Source: Planctomycetota bacterium (GTDB lineage Bacteria; Planctomycetota; Brocadiia; SM23-32; JAKLEA01). From it: 64,000 nucleotides of DNA. Shown here one piece after another: positions 52,078-60,952 of this stretch. The number at the start of each line of letters is the position of its first letter. Position 1 is the stretch's first letter. The position numbers and the translations under genes were made by a program. The notes beneath the pieces were generated by a model. It was not told the DNA's origin, did no database searches, and saw only the letters and a list, made by a program, of their open reading frames with translations. The stretch is taken from the NCBI GenBank assembly GCA_022711755.1, contig JAKLEA010000003.1, positions 1 through 64,000 on the forward strand. The letters are read 5' to 3'.

Positions 52078-53271
52078 GTGACGCACAGAACGGATGATTA
52101 TATAGACTGGACTTCTGTCTACCGGCATGTTATAAACACCCAACTGCAATGCGGCGTCGGGCCGGTTCGGAAGCCATCCGGCAGCGCGACTTTCGGCAAA
52201 ACGCTTCAGCTTGGAACCGTCAACAAGGCGGGATTGCGTCAGGAGACATGCGACTTGGCCAACCTGGAACACCTGGCCATACTGCACGAGGGCGTAGAAG
52301 CTTGGAACAACTGGCGGCAGGAGAGCCAGGAGGTTCCGGACCTGTCTCACGCCAACCTGAAGGGCGCGCAGCTTGAGCAGGTCAATTTCAACAACGCCAA
52401 CCTCATCAGGGCCAATCTGCGCCGCGCCAACCTTCGCAGAGCAAGGTTCAACCGGGCGCAACTTGAACGGGCCAACCTGAGCTGGGCCAACCTACTGGAG
52501 TCCACAATGATCCAGGCCGGCTTGGAGGGGGCCAACCTGAGCTGGGCCTGCCTTGTCCTGGCTAACCTGTCCGGCTCAAACATCCGCATGGGGATACTTC
52601 GGGGCGCCGGGGCAAGACTTTGCAACTTCACCGGAGCCGACCTTACCGGGGCCGACCTGCGCGAAAGCAGCCTCGAACACTGCGTCATGCACGCCTGCAC
52701 TCTCAACAGCGCAAGGCTCTGGCGGACAGACACCTACAACTGGAATGTCATCGCCGTCACCTGCAACAGCGCCTACTGGGACGAGGAAGCGCAGGAACCG
52801 GTCCGCTACGCGCAGGGGCAGTTCGAACAGTCGCACAGATACTGGCCCGAGGTCAGAGTCCGGATTCCGCAGCGTTCTTCGTTCTTCCACCTGACGATTG
52901 CCGAGTTTCTCTGCCGCAAGAACCGCCCGGAATCGGCGGCCCAACTCCAGTTCAGCAGGCTGGAGAACAAGGGCGATTCCGTGGAGATCATATTTAATCT
53001 GACCGGCGACTCGAACGGTCCTGACGCAGACGAAATACGCCAGAGGGTGGACACTGTAGTGAAGCTGGCCGGAGAGGACACGCAGCTTACCCGCCTTATA
53101 GACGGCAGTTGCATGAAGATGCACCACACTGTCCGCATGATGGCCGGCAAACCGGAACTGCTATGGGACGAAGCCGCCACCCCCCCGCCCGCGCCGACGC
53201 AGCCCATGCGCCCGGCCCTCTCGCGCAGGGAAGAAGCTCCCGGGGACCCAAAGGAACAGCCTTCGTCGTAA
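52078..53271 (+). CDS. Pentapeptide-repeat protein with unknown C-terminal domain
   Basis: A 397-residue cytoplasmic protein. GTG 52078 is the only plausible start, since the frame is closed at 52039 and the next in-frame ATG lies within the repeats. Residues about 90-225 are pentapeptide repeats A(N/D)LxxA (NLKGAQLEQVNFNNANLIRA, RRANLRRARF, RANLSWANL), which form a right-handed square beta-helix. The 130-residue C-terminal domain (FFHLTIAEFLCRKNRPESAAQLQF, GDSVEIIFNLTGDSNGP, VDTVVKLAGEDTQLTRLIDGS) is a mixed alpha/beta fold I do not recognise. Related proteins mimic DNA or act as scaffolds; the role here is unknown. Confidence 0.8.
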   Translation: MTHRTDDYIDWTSVYRHVINTQLQCGVGPVRKPSGSATFGKTLQLGTVNKAGLRQETCDLANLEHLAILHEGVEAWNNWRQESQEVPDLSHANLKGAQLEQVNFNNANLIRANLRRANLRRARFNRAQLERANLSWANLLESTMIQAGLEGANLSWACLVLANLSGSNIRMGILRGAGARLCNFTGADLTGADLRESSLEHCVMHACTLNSARLWRTDTYNWNVIAVTCNSAYWDEEAQEPVRYAQGQFEQSHRYWPEVRVRIPQRSSFFHLTIAEFLCRKNRPESAAQLQFSRLENKGDSVEIIFNLTGDSNGPDADEIRQRVDTVVKLAGEDTQLTRLIDGSCMKMHHTVRMMAGKPELLWDEAATPPPAPTQPMRPALSRREEAPGDPKEQPSS

Positions 53272-53273
53272 TA

Positions 53274-53315
53274 GCGCGCGAAACCGAAAGTCTGAAGGTC
53301 TGAGGTTTTGCGCGC
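53274..53315. terminator. Bidirectional terminator-like hairpin
   Basis: GCGCGCGAAACC (53274-53285) pairs with GGTTTTGCGCGC (53304-53315), 12 bp with one G-T wobble, a few bases after the pentapeptide stop. A second small dyad CAAAG/CTTTG with a TTTTCCCC run follows at about 53326-53342. It separates convergent genes (pentapeptide + and fucosidase -). Confidence 0.55.
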
Positions 53316-53386
53316 GCGGATATACAAAGTTTTCCCCTTTGCGCAAGGCCTCTGGCTTCGCATACTCTATGGAACTTCCAATGACA

Positions 53387-54793
53387 TCATCTCGGCGATT
53401 TGAAGAGGCCGATCTCTCTTATTGTCGGGAAGTCGCGGGATTCAATGATTGTAAGCCTCACCCGCGATGCCGTGACCGCCGGGAAGCGGTCGAGCTTCTT
53501 GTAGCCCACGGTCGTCCCGCGCGCGAATTCCTTCCATCCCTGCCCGTCCCAAGCCTCCAGCAGGTATTTCTCGATGCGCTGCCCGGTCGGAACGAATTCC
53601 CGCAGCATCGCGCAGTTGAACGCAGCCGCCTTGGGCAACTCGATCTCGATTGAGACCGGCAGGACTCCCTCCGGCGCGGCCCAATAAGTGTACATGCTCC
53701 CGTCCGTGATCATCCCCGCCGCGTGGTCCGGCGCGTTCTCGCGCGTCGCCGATGCCATCGCCTTGCCGCCCCGCGCGAAGTTGACCTTGAACGTCTCGTC
53801 AATAACCTGGCGCAATTCCTTCAGGCGTTGGGCGTCGTTTTCGTGGAACAATCCGCGCCTGTCCGGCGGAATATTCAGAAGCAACACCGAGTTGCGCCCG
53901 ATGGACTTGTAGTAGATATCCAGCAGGTGCGCGAGCGACTTCACATTGTTGTCCTGATTCGCGTGGTAGAACCAGCCGGGCCTGATCGAAACGTCGCACT
54001 CCGCAGGATGCCATGCCCAGCCGTCGCCGCGCTTCTGGACGCTCCATTCCGTGTCCCGGGCGACGCCGTCCTCGTTGCCCACCCAGCGTATGTCCGGCCC
54101 GCAGATGGCGATCAGCGCGTCGGGCTGCAATTCCCGCACGACGGCGTAGTAGCTGTCGAAATCGTAGACCTGCTTCTTGCCGTTAGGGCCTTCGCCGCAT
54201 GCGCCGTCGAACCATACCTCGGTCACAGGGCCGTAATTCGTGAGCAGTTCGCGCAATTGGTTGCGGAAATGCTCGTTGTATTCGTCCGTGCCGTAGGATT
54301 TCTCGTGGCGATCCCACGGAGAGAGGTAGAAGCCGAACTTGATTCCGCCCTCAGCGCAGGCGTTCGATATCTCGCGCACGACGTCTCCCTTGCCTTCGCG
54401 CCACGGGCTGTTCTTGACGGAATGCTCCGTGTATTTGCTCGGCCAGAGGCAGAAGCCGTCGTGGTGCTTGGCGGTGATGATGAGGAGCTTGATCCCGGCG
54501 TCCTTCAGGACGCGCACCCACTGGCGCGCGTCAAATTCCGTCGGATTGAAGATTTTGGGGTCTTCGTTCCCCTCGCCCCATTCCTTGTCCGTGAAGGTGT
54601 TGACGCCGAAATGCGCGAAGGCGATGAACTCCAGTTCCTGCCAGGCCATCTGTTGCGGCGTGGGGCGCACCCATGCCGCCGCGCGTATGTCATCCTTTTT
54701 CTCGCTCACTGTCTTTCCCTCCTGCGCCAGAGACTGAACCGCCAGAGCGGCGACACACAATCCAGCGACGACAAGCCGGCGAAATGCGTCCAT
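53387..54793 (-). CDS. Alpha-L-fucosidase, GH29, secreted
   Basis: A 468-residue secreted enzyme (signal peptide about 1-23, start with GAGGAGAG upstream). The GH29 TIM barrel is clear: QELEFIAFAHFGVNTFTDKEWG near the N-terminus, IITAKHHDGFCLWPSKYTEHSV with the two conserved His, and VTEVWFDGACGEG, whose Asp is the catalytic nucleophile. A C-terminal galactose-binding-like domain (about 360-468, ending TIIESRDFPTIREIGLF) follows. It releases L-fucose from fucosylated glycans in the periplasm or medium, consistent with the rhamnulokinase and CBM genes elsewhere in the window. It directly precedes, on the transcript follows, the DUF2961 lipoprotein. Confidence 0.9.
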   Translation of the reverse strand: MDAFRRLVVAGLCVAALAVQSLAQEGKTVSEKKDDIRAAAWVRPTPQQMAWQELEFIAFAHFGVNTFTDKEWGEGNEDPKIFNPTEFDARQWVRVLKDAGIKLLIITAKHHDGFCLWPSKYTEHSVKNSPWREGKGDVVREISNACAEGGIKFGFYLSPWDRHEKSYGTDEYNEHFRNQLRELLTNYGPVTEVWFDGACGEGPNGKKQVYDFDSYYAVVRELQPDALIAICGPDIRWVGNEDGVARDTEWSVQKRGDGWAWHPAECDVSIRPGWFYHANQDNNVKSLAHLLDIYYKSIGRNSVLLLNIPPDRRGLFHENDAQRLKELRQVIDETFKVNFARGGKAMASATRENAPDHAAGMITDGSMYTYWAAPEGVLPVSIEIELPKAAAFNCAMLREFVPTGQRIEKYLLEAWDGQGWKEFARGTTVGYKKLDRFPAVTASRVRLTIIESRDFPTIREIGLFKSPR

Positions 54794-54809
54794 GATCTTC
54801 TCTCCTCAA

Positions 54810-56381
54810 TCACTTCTTTGTCTTTAGCAGCCTTGCCGAAGTTTCGTGGTAGCCCTCCATGTCCTCCAGTCGAAGGAGCAGGAGTCTTGCGACTGCCAGA
54901 GCGTAGAACTTTGGCGCCGTGTTGCGGGCGTTCGGCGACTCCTCCTTGATCCCCTCAAAGCGCAGCGTGTGTTTTCCGGCCTTAAGGTCGTGTGTGTCCA
55001 GGGAAAGAATATCCGGAGTGAAATTGCAGATGACGAAATCAACCGGCCCGCCGATCTTCTTTCCGTCGAGGTAAGGCTGATAGATTCCGCAGACGATGCC
55101 GTAGAACGCGACGGCGCTTATCTGGTAGCGCCCGTCCTTTTCCACCTCAAAGTCGAACTCCAAACTCGCGCCCTGCATCCCGGGGATATAGGCAAGGCCA
55201 AGGTCGCCGGGGACAACGATGAGGGGCGGATTGGCGCGATACTTCATCTTGCCGGGGTCCAGAATCTTGAAAGGCGGGATGCGCTTTTCAACCGGGGCAA
55301 TGTCCTCCTCAAGCCCTGCTGCGGGTGTCTGATACCAGAACGCGACGGAACTGACCCAGTCCGGCCTTTCGATGAACCCGCCCAGATCGAAATTCAGGAA
55401 TGTGCCTTTCTCATTGAAGACGCTTCCCTTATGCTCGATTTCCACTCGCAGCGACTTCTTGAACGGGATCGGGTCCGGGATGTGCCAGCGATAAGCCGTA
55501 ACGCGGTCGCCGGGCATCACGCCCTCGTATAACGGCACTCCGGCGTATGGCGTGTGGAACTCGCGCGTGCCCCAGGCGTCCAGGAAATAGTCTTCCGTGC
55601 CCGTTCCGCGCAACTGCGGCTTCTCCGCGCCGTCAACCGTGAAAAACTCGTCCCCCTCGCCGTACCATCCCATCTCAACCTGATGCACGGAATGAACTGT
55701 TCCGACATAATGGCCGCGCCCCTCGGTCGAAAGAAGCACGAAGTTGCCGGGCTGGGCCGGAAATTCCTGGCGATACTTCGCGTGGAAGTAGGCGGCATCA
55801 TCCGGCAGGCTCTCATACTTGCGCCAGTTGATGTGAAAGTAGAAGGAATCCGTCGGGATTGACGAGTCATTTGTGACCGTTATCTTGATGCTCTTGCGGA
55901 ACGGCATCTTCCAGAAGCAGGTCCGCGATTTGCCGTGCCCGTTCACGATGACGGGGGCGGAAACGAAGTTCTTGTAGACGCCGCCGTGGCCGATGCCGAA
56001 GAAATCGCCTATCGGGGCAAGCACGCTCGGTTTCTCGGCGCCGTCGTAATAAATTCTCAGGATGATCGAGCGCCCGTAGAAAATGTCCTTCGTCCCGACC
56101 GTGTGCCAGAACTGGGTAATCATGCCCGGGCCTTCGAGGTCGGCCAGGACGAGCGTTCCCCCCGCCGGGATGGAGCGGCAGTCGCCGTTGCCCTTAAGGT
56201 CTTCGTTGCAACTGCTGGCGGAATACGCCTCGTAATCCTGCTGAAGCGTCAGATCGTCAAGCGATCCGATGCCCGGCGGAACAGGCGGCGGGGGCGGCGG
56301 CGCGTATGGCGGCGGCGGAGTGACCGACGCGCAGGCGGCAAGGGTCAGGCACACGATTGCGGCCAGGATTCGACGGGTCAT
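54810..56381 (-). CDS. DUF2961 (GH172-type) lipoprotein
   Basis: A 523-residue lipoprotein from ATG 56381, with GGGAGG nine bases upstream and lipobox LAAC (Cys17), followed by a Pro-rich linker (VTPPPPYAPPPPPPVPP). DUF2961 core motifs are SGSCNEDLKGNGDCRSIPAGG-like (here SSCNEDLKGNGDCR), GPGMITQFWHTVG, RIYYDGAEKPSV, PIGDFFGIGHG and RGTGTEDYFLDAWG. The family includes GH172 enzymes acting on fructofuranosides and arabinofuranosides; activity must be inferred. A beta-sandwich covers the last 130 residues. It lies 17 bases upstream of the fucosidase gene, so both form an operon for glycan breakdown. Confidence 0.85.
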   Translation of the reverse strand: MTRRILAAIVCLTLAACASVTPPPPYAPPPPPPVPPGIGSLDDLTLQQDYEAYSASSCNEDLKGNGDCRSIPAGGTLVLADLEGPGMITQFWHTVGTKDIFYGRSIILRIYYDGAEKPSVLAPIGDFFGIGHGGVYKNFVSAPVIVNGHGKSRTCFWKMPFRKSIKITVTNDSSIPTDSFYFHINWRKYESLPDDAAYFHAKYRQEFPAQPGNFVLLSTEGRGHYVGTVHSVHQVEMGWYGEGDEFFTVDGAEKPQLRGTGTEDYFLDAWGTREFHTPYAGVPLYEGVMPGDRVTAYRWHIPDPIPFKKSLRVEIEHKGSVFNEKGTFLNFDLGGFIERPDWVSSVAFWYQTPAAGLEEDIAPVEKRIPPFKILDPGKMKYRANPPLIVVPGDLGLAYIPGMQGASLEFDFEVEKDGRYQISAVAFYGIVCGIYQPYLDGKKIGGPVDFVICNFTPDILSLDTHDLKAGKHTLRFEGIKEESPNARNTAPKFYALAVARLLLLRLEDMEGYHETSARLLKTKK

Positions 56382-56604
56382 GATTGGCATCCTCCCAGTT
56401 AAGAGGTTGTCGCGTTTCCACCCGGACCGGGACATTCAGCCAGGCGGCGCTCCCCTTTCAGAATTGGAATGTATCCAATGGCGCGGGTCATGGCAATGAT
56501 TTGCGGGAGGAATGTTTCAACGGAAAGGTTGTCATTAAGGCGCTACGGTATGCCTGCTGCGGGGGTTTCTTTTCCATAATTGCGTGACAGTTTTTTTTAT
56601 TCTC

Positions 56605-56633
56605 TTGACACGGGCCGCAGGATCGGCAATTAT
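56605..56633 (+). promoter_or_regulatory. Sigma70 promoter of the candidate small RNA
   Basis: TTGACA (56605-56610, perfect), a 17-base spacer and AATTAT (56628-56633, with the critical A2 and T6) predict a start near 56639-56641, exactly at the first hairpin. The stretch 56382-56604 upstream contains no gene and only T-rich runs (e.g. 56591-56598). Confidence 0.65.
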
Positions 56634-56637
56634 TCAT

Positions 56638-56748
56638 GTGGGCATACCCCATGCCCACAACGCCTCACTCTCGGGCGGGCTGCACTTTTAGCGGCCCGCC
56701 TGCAAACAAGAGCCGCCGGCGAGTTCAAATCCGGCGGCTTTTTCTCTT
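56638..56748 (+). ncRNA. Candidate small RNA with three hairpins
   Basis: About 110 bases from the predicted start to the T-tract. Hairpin 1: GTGGGCAT (56638-56645) / ATGCCCAC (56651-56658), loop ACCCC, at the very 5' end. Hairpin 2: GGCGGGCTGC (56674-56683) / GCGGCCCGCC (56691-56700) with one T-G wobble and loop ACTTTTA. Hairpin 3 is the terminator stem (56711-56739). No ribosome site plus start codon is seen in it, and it matches no RNA class I know. Because the terminator separates it from blc (ATG 56830), it looks like an independent transcript; a transcription-attenuating leader for blc is the alternative. Confidence 0.6.
56711..56748 (+). terminator. Rho-independent terminator
   Basis: AGCCGCCGG (56711-56719) pairs perfectly with CCGGCGGCT (56731-56739), followed by TTTTTCTCTT. 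This is the clearest intrinsic terminator in the window. It ends the candidate small RNA upstream of blc. Confidence 0.85.
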
Positions 56749-56829
56749 AATGCCGCAATCTCAGGCAGGATATCATTAAAATAGACAAAGACGGACTGAG
56801 TCATGCGTTCCTACCCTTAGGGATCAAAG

Positions 56830-57402
56830 ATGCGCGCTTATTACTTGTTGAAGTCGGTTCCGAAGCCGGCATGGTGTGTTCCCGCAGCAGTCGTCATCTG
56901 CATCCTTCAATTTGGTTGCGTCAGCAAGCCGTCAGGTCTGGAGGTTGTCCGCGGCTTTAACGCCGACCGTTACCTCGGAACGTGGCATGAGGTTGCCCGG
57001 ATGGACCATTCCTTCGAGCGCGGGCTTGACAACGTCACCGCCGAATACTCCCGGCGGCCGGGTGGCGGGCTGAACGTCGTGAACAGGGGATATGACGCGG
57101 CAAAGGGGAAATGGCGGGAGGCAAGCGGCGTTGCCTTTTTTCGCGGAAAGCAGGACATCGGCAGCCTGAAGGTTTCCTTCTTTCGCCCGTTCTATGGAAC
57201 CTACGACATCATATCCCTCGACCATGAAAATTACGGATACGCCATTGTCGCCGGGCCTGATCGCTCATATCTCTGGATACTTTCAAGGAAGCCTGCGCTC
57301 GATCCAGAGTTGCTGAACGAGCTTGTGGGCAAGGCGCGTGAACTGGGATTCAATACCGACGCTTTGATATACGTCAGACACGACAAAACGGCAAACCGGT
57401 AA
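56830..57402 (+). CDS. blc: Bacterial lipocalin (Blc-like) lipoprotein
   Basis: A 190-residue outer-membrane lipoprotein with lipobox LQFGC (Cys30) after a hydrophobic signal; AGGG lies nine bases before ATG 56830. The lipocalin signature is NADRYLGTWHEVARMDHSFERGL (G-x-W in GTWHEVA), followed by VTAEYSRRPGG, GSLKVSFFRPFYGTYDII and YAIVAGPDRSYLWILSRKP, all typical of Blc. It binds lysophospholipids or fatty acids and takes part in envelope maintenance and stress response. It follows the candidate small RNA and its terminator and probably has its own promoter in 56749-56829 (a TATCAT is present near 56770). Confidence 0.9.
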   Translation: MRAYYLLKSVPKPAWCVPAAVVICILQFGCVSKPSGLEVVRGFNADRYLGTWHEVARMDHSFERGLDNVTAEYSRRPGGGLNVVNRGYDAAKGKWREASGVAFFRGKQDIGSLKVSFFRPFYGTYDIISLDHENYGYAIVAGPDRSYLWILSRKPALDPELLNELVGKARELGFNTDALIYVRHDKTANR

Positions 57403-57406
57403 CGCA

Positions 57407-58345
57407 TCAACCCGGATTCCGCCGGGGAGATATCGTCGCGGTTCGGACTTTGCCTTCCGCCTTCAGCCTTTCGATGGTTTCGCAGTAGGTCTCCTTCTCA
57501 GTCTCAACAAATTGGGACTGCAGTGAGTCTCTGAAGAAAAGATACATCAGCTTCTGGTAAAGCGCTTGCTGTTCCGGGTGGACGCCGCCTGCGAAGACGT
57601 GGGCTGCGGCGCTGGATGGATTCTCAGGATCAACATGTGACGCGCCGGCAAGCAGAATATCCTCCACCGGAAAAGGCATCGCCCGCAACAGTTTCATGAT
57701 TTCGGCATCGGCGTTGAATTTCGATGGTTCGGAACGCAGACTGCAGAACGGCAGTTGTTTCAGGGATGCTGCGGACTTAACCGTGCCGTGCCAGGGAACG
57801 GCGTCAAGAAGGCAGAGCGCGGCAACAGGAGTCGGGGACGATTGTGATCGCACAGCCGCCTCGAAAGAGACCGCGCCTCCGGCGCTGTGGCCCGCAAGGC
57901 CAATCCTGCGCGGGTCAATCAGACCGCAGAGCGGGTCCCCGCTTGTTTCAGCGCGCTTTGCAAGCCATTGAACGTGTCCGACCGTATTATCCGCGTTTCT
58001 GGACCGGGATTTTCCCCCGCCGAACAGACTGGACATGTTCGGCGTCATCACAACGATCCCCCGCTGCGCCATGTATCGGGCATTGTTGGCGTGGAATGAG
58101 TAATTGCGCATGAAACCATGAGTCAGAATGACGGCGGGATACGGCCTGCGCGGAGCGTTTCCAGCAATTTTCGGAAAATAGAGCGCATACCCCAGACGAT
58201 CTTCGCCCGAGGCTGTCACCTCCCCCTCTTCGACCTCGATTGCGCATGGCTCGCGCAGGCCGCCATTTGAACAGGCGCTGAAGGTAATCAATGCCGCAAC
58301 CGGAAGAAGGGAACGCATTGTCGTTTCTGCAAGGGAATGTCTCAT
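57407..58345 (-). CDS. Lipoprotein alpha/beta hydrolase (chlorophyllase/dienelactone-like)
   Basis: A 312-residue exported hydrolase from ATG 58345, overlapping the TGA of the flavoprotein gene by a few bases. Cys25 in FSAC is a probable lipidation site. The nucleophile elbow is GHSAGG (Ser154); ILTHGFMRNYSFHANNARYMAQRGIVVMTPN upstream is the oxyanion-hole strand with HGF. The fold matches the chlorophyllase/PET-hydrolase-like group; the acid and base residues cannot be fixed with certainty. It may remove esters from substrates of the neighbouring enzymes. It converges with blc, with only four bases between the stops. Confidence 0.75.
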   Translation of the reverse strand: MRHSLAETTMRSLLPVAALITFSACSNGGLREPCAIEVEEGEVTASGEDRLGYALYFPKIAGNAPRRPYPAVILTHGFMRNYSFHANNARYMAQRGIVVMTPNMSSLFGGGKSRSRNADNTVGHVQWLAKRAETSGDPLCGLIDPRRIGLAGHSAGGAVSFEAAVRSQSSPTPVAALCLLDAVPWHGTVKSAASLKQLPFCSLRSEPSKFNADAEIMKLLRAMPFPVEDILLAGASHVDPENPSSAAAHVFAGGVHPEQQALYQKLMYLFFRDSLQSQFVETEKETYCETIERLKAEGKVRTATISPRRNPG

Positions 58346-58349
58346 TCCA

Positions 58350-59753
58350 TCACCCCGGGCCGGCAACCAGCGGCAACGTCTGGCGGACGTTGAATCCGCT
58401 TCCAGTCAATTCCCTCTGAAGTCGTCCGACGTCGAGATTCCGCGGTGTGGTTCCATTGATGGCCGCAAGCGCCGCTGCTGTTCCCGCAACCTCCCCGGAT
58501 TGGAACGCGTTTTCCATTCGACGGAAGGCGGAATTCATCAGGTGGTCGCAGGAGACGCACCGTCCGGTCGTCAGAACGCCCTCCAGCCCCTTCGGTATGA
58601 AGCATCCGAAAGGCACGTCGCACAATCCGCCTGTTCCGCCGGTTTCATACCGGGCCTTGTCATGACTGTCGAAGCGCACGCAGCAGGTCTGGACGGAATC
58701 GCCAAACTGCGCGCCGGCCATCCCCTCCTCGACCGAAAGCACGTGATCACCGACAATCACGCGGCTTTCCCGAACACCGGCCTGAGCCGCTGTTTCGGTT
58801 ATCACGGAATCCGCAAAACCTGGGATGTTGTCTCTCAGAAATCTCCATATCTCCCATGCCTGCCTTCTCAGCGCCACCTCTGCTTCCGTCAAATGATCGG
58901 GATTCGTCGGGTCAAGGTTGTAAATCCGCGTTGAGTTGACGGAAAGCTCGCCCGGGCGGATGGAAGAGCAGTTGAAATAGGTGTTTGACGGAAGATCGGG
59001 GTACCTGTCCCTGTGCAAATCGAAAAGTTTATCCAGACGGCTGCTGAACATGATGCCCTGCCGCCGCTCCCCCCGCGCGTCGCGTTCGGCTATCTGCCTC
59101 ACCTTGTCCCCCCACCCGAATTCCTGTCGCTCCCCGGCATAGGAGGCAAACCGGGCGAAGTCCACGTATCCGATCCGGAAGCGAAGGCTCATGGCCTGAA
59201 CGCTCCCCTTATCCCCCTTCGTAAAATCCGCCCCGGCGTGGAAGCAGAGGTCGCCGTCACCGGTTGCGTCAATGAGAACCCGGGCTGCGAACACACGCTT
59301 CCCGGCCTTGCTTTCAGTGACCACGGCGGTTATCCGACCGTCGCGCGTTATTGCGCCGACAATCAGGTGATGCAGATACAGCCTGATGCCGTTGTCGGCC
59401 GCCAGTTTTAGGAAAAGGATTTTGACGACTTCCGGCTCGATATGTTTGTCCTTCAACGGGATCGGCCCGACGCCGAAGTCCTCCACCATATGCCCGAATT
59501 CACGCAGCAGGCCGGAGTGATGGGTCTGTATGCCGTGCCAGCACGGCATGATGGAAGTCGCGGCATTGCCGCCAGGAAAGCCGTATCGTTCAATGATTGC
59601 GACCTTCGCCCCCCGGCGGGTGGCGGCGACGGCGGCAGGCAGTCCGGCGGTTCCGCCGCCGCAGACTATCACATCAAAGCTGTCTTCCGCCGGTGGCAAC
59701 TGCGCCTCCCGCATAGGCGCGCCGCATTGCATAAGACGCAATCCGGTCGTCAT
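58350..59753 (-). CDS. FAD-dependent oxidoreductase (FAD_oxidored family)
   Basis: A 467-residue flavoprotein; GGAGGAAAG precedes ATG 59753. The dinucleotide-binding motif GGGTAGLPAA begins at Gly32, followed by VAIIERYGFPGGNAATS, a typical FAD-pyrophosphate segment. AARVLIDATGDGDLCFHAG and the C-terminal GVLTTGRCVSCDHLMNSAFRRME complete the family pattern (thiazole-biosynthesis/fumarate-reductase-like, PF12831). Such proteins are very common in Planctomycetota/Lentisphaerota and probably oxidise sugars or polyols, but the substrate is unknown. There is no signal peptide. The hydrolase gene starts within its stop codon. Confidence 0.85.
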   Translation of the reverse strand: MTTGLRLMQCGAPMREAQLPPAEDSFDVIVCGGGTAGLPAAVAATRRGAKVAIIERYGFPGGNAATSIMPCWHGIQTHHSGLLREFGHMVEDFGVGPIPLKDKHIEPEVVKILFLKLAADNGIRLYLHHLIVGAITRDGRITAVVTESKAGKRVFAARVLIDATGDGDLCFHAGADFTKGDKGSVQAMSLRFRIGYVDFARFASYAGERQEFGWGDKVRQIAERDARGERRQGIMFSSRLDKLFDLHRDRYPDLPSNTYFNCSSIRPGELSVNSTRIYNLDPTNPDHLTEAEVALRRQAWEIWRFLRDNIPGFADSVITETAAQAGVRESRVIVGDHVLSVEEGMAGAQFGDSVQTCCVRFDSHDKARYETGGTGGLCDVPFGCFIPKGLEGVLTTGRCVSCDHLMNSAFRRMENAFQSGEVAGTAAALAAINGTTPRNLDVGRLQRELTGSGFNVRQTLPLVAGPG

Positions 59754-59827
59754 ACGCAGCTTTCCTCCCTCATTGGACCGGCGCGAAATGCTCCCGGCAG
59801 GCCGCCCGATGCGATTTGGGTAACTGC

Positions 59828-60952
59828 CTACTTGATCTCCTTGATCGCATAGGCGGAGCGTCCGATTCCCTGCTTTTCCATCTCCCTGACCTGGATGTAC
59901 GGGTCCTTGCCGTGAACCTTTTCCAGCAGATGCGCGCCCTCGCCAAGCTGCATTTTTCCGATCAGCGATCCGGGGATGAAGGCCTCAACCTTGATCGCGT
60001 CAAGGCAGGCCGTTTCCAGCGCGACCATGTCCTGAGAGGCCATGATTCCGATATCCGGCACCATGCTCGCGGTGCTGAATCCCCAGCAGTCGCAAAGCTG
60101 CGTGATGTTGGTCAGGACGTTAATATGCAGGACCTTTCCGGCGGGGAACGAATCGAGGACGGCCTTCGTTGTCAGCGCCATGCCTTCCTGAAAATAGCGG
60201 AAACCCTTTGCGTCACTCATGTCCAACGCATCCTGGGGACAGGCGCTTACGCAGTGGCGGCAGTAACGGCAATTATGGAAGAAGATTGAGACATTCTTTC
60301 CCTTCTTATCCAGCGTTATCGCGCCGGTGTCGCAGGCTTTGACGCAACGCCCGCAGAACGTGCATTTCGACTTTTCCCAGCGGATGCCGCCCTCGAGGCT
60401 GTGAATCTTGCCGCGCGTGGAAGCGTCAACACAGCCCATGGCGATGTTCTTGCACGCCCCTCCGTAACCGCAGTCGCCGTGCCCTTTTACATGGCTCAGG
60501 TTTATCATGCATTTTGCGTCCCGGATCGCGCCGAAGATGTTGACTTCATCCAGCGCGCGGAAGCCGATCCTGACTGGGACGACGTGTGAGTCTAGCGGGC
60601 CGCCGGCGGACACAATCGGGCAACCGAGAGTTTCAGACGTGTAGCCTCGTTCGGCGGCGTGGATCACGGAGTCGAAATATCCGTCAACAACGAAGGGTTG
60701 TCCGCCGGCCTTCTTCACCGCCTGAACCACGATACGGATGAGGCGCGGGTGGATCGTTGTGAAGCCGACCGCGCCGCCCAGGTGCATCTTGATCGGAACG
60801 CGGTTGCCATCGAACATGGACCTCATGTCGAATTCCGCGAGCATGCGCTCAAACTTGGCCGGCAGGGTGGCGTCGCCGGATGGTTGCATGGTCTTAATGG
60901 AAGCGAAAAGGACGCTTGATGCTTTTGACGGTTTTTTCGACTTATCTTTCAC
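59828..60952 (-). CDS. DUF362 protein with two 4Fe-4S clusters
   Basis: A 374-residue protein; the likely start is GTG 60952 with GGAG eight bases upstream (the frame is open upstream to 61075 without good codon use). DUF362 segments include CMINLSHVKGHGDCGYGGACKNIAMGCVD, followed by two ferredoxin-type motifs, CTFCGRCVKACD and CRYCRHCVSACP, then QDMVALETACLDAI. These proteins are found with iron-sulfur flavoenzymes, and this gene precedes the FAD oxidoreductase on the transcript by 75 bases; electron transfer between the two is a reasonable inference. Biochemical function is not established for the family. Confidence 0.9.
   Translation of the reverse strand: MKDKSKKPSKASSVLFASIKTMQPSGDATLPAKFERMLAEFDMRSMFDGNRVPIKMHLGGAVGFTTIHPRLIRIVVQAVKKAGGQPFVVDGYFDSVIHAAERGYTSETLGCPIVSAGGPLDSHVVPVRIGFRALDEVNIFGAIRDAKCMINLSHVKGHGDCGYGGACKNIAMGCVDASTRGKIHSLEGGIRWEKSKCTFCGRCVKACDTGAITLDKKGKNVSIFFHNCRYCRHCVSACPQDALDMSDAKGFRYFQEGMALTTKAVLDSFPAGKVLHINVLTNITQLCDCWGFSTASMVPDIGIMASQDMVALETACLDAIKVEAFIPGSLIGKMQLGEGAHLLEKVHGKDPYIQVREMEKQGIGRSAYAIKEIK

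Noticed and set aside
56700..56740. tRNA-like T-arm (GTTCAAATC) in the small-RNA terminator loop.
   Set aside because: The bases flanking the T-loop do not form a 5-bp T-stem, and no acceptor, D- or anticodon arms can be drawn, so it is not a tRNA.
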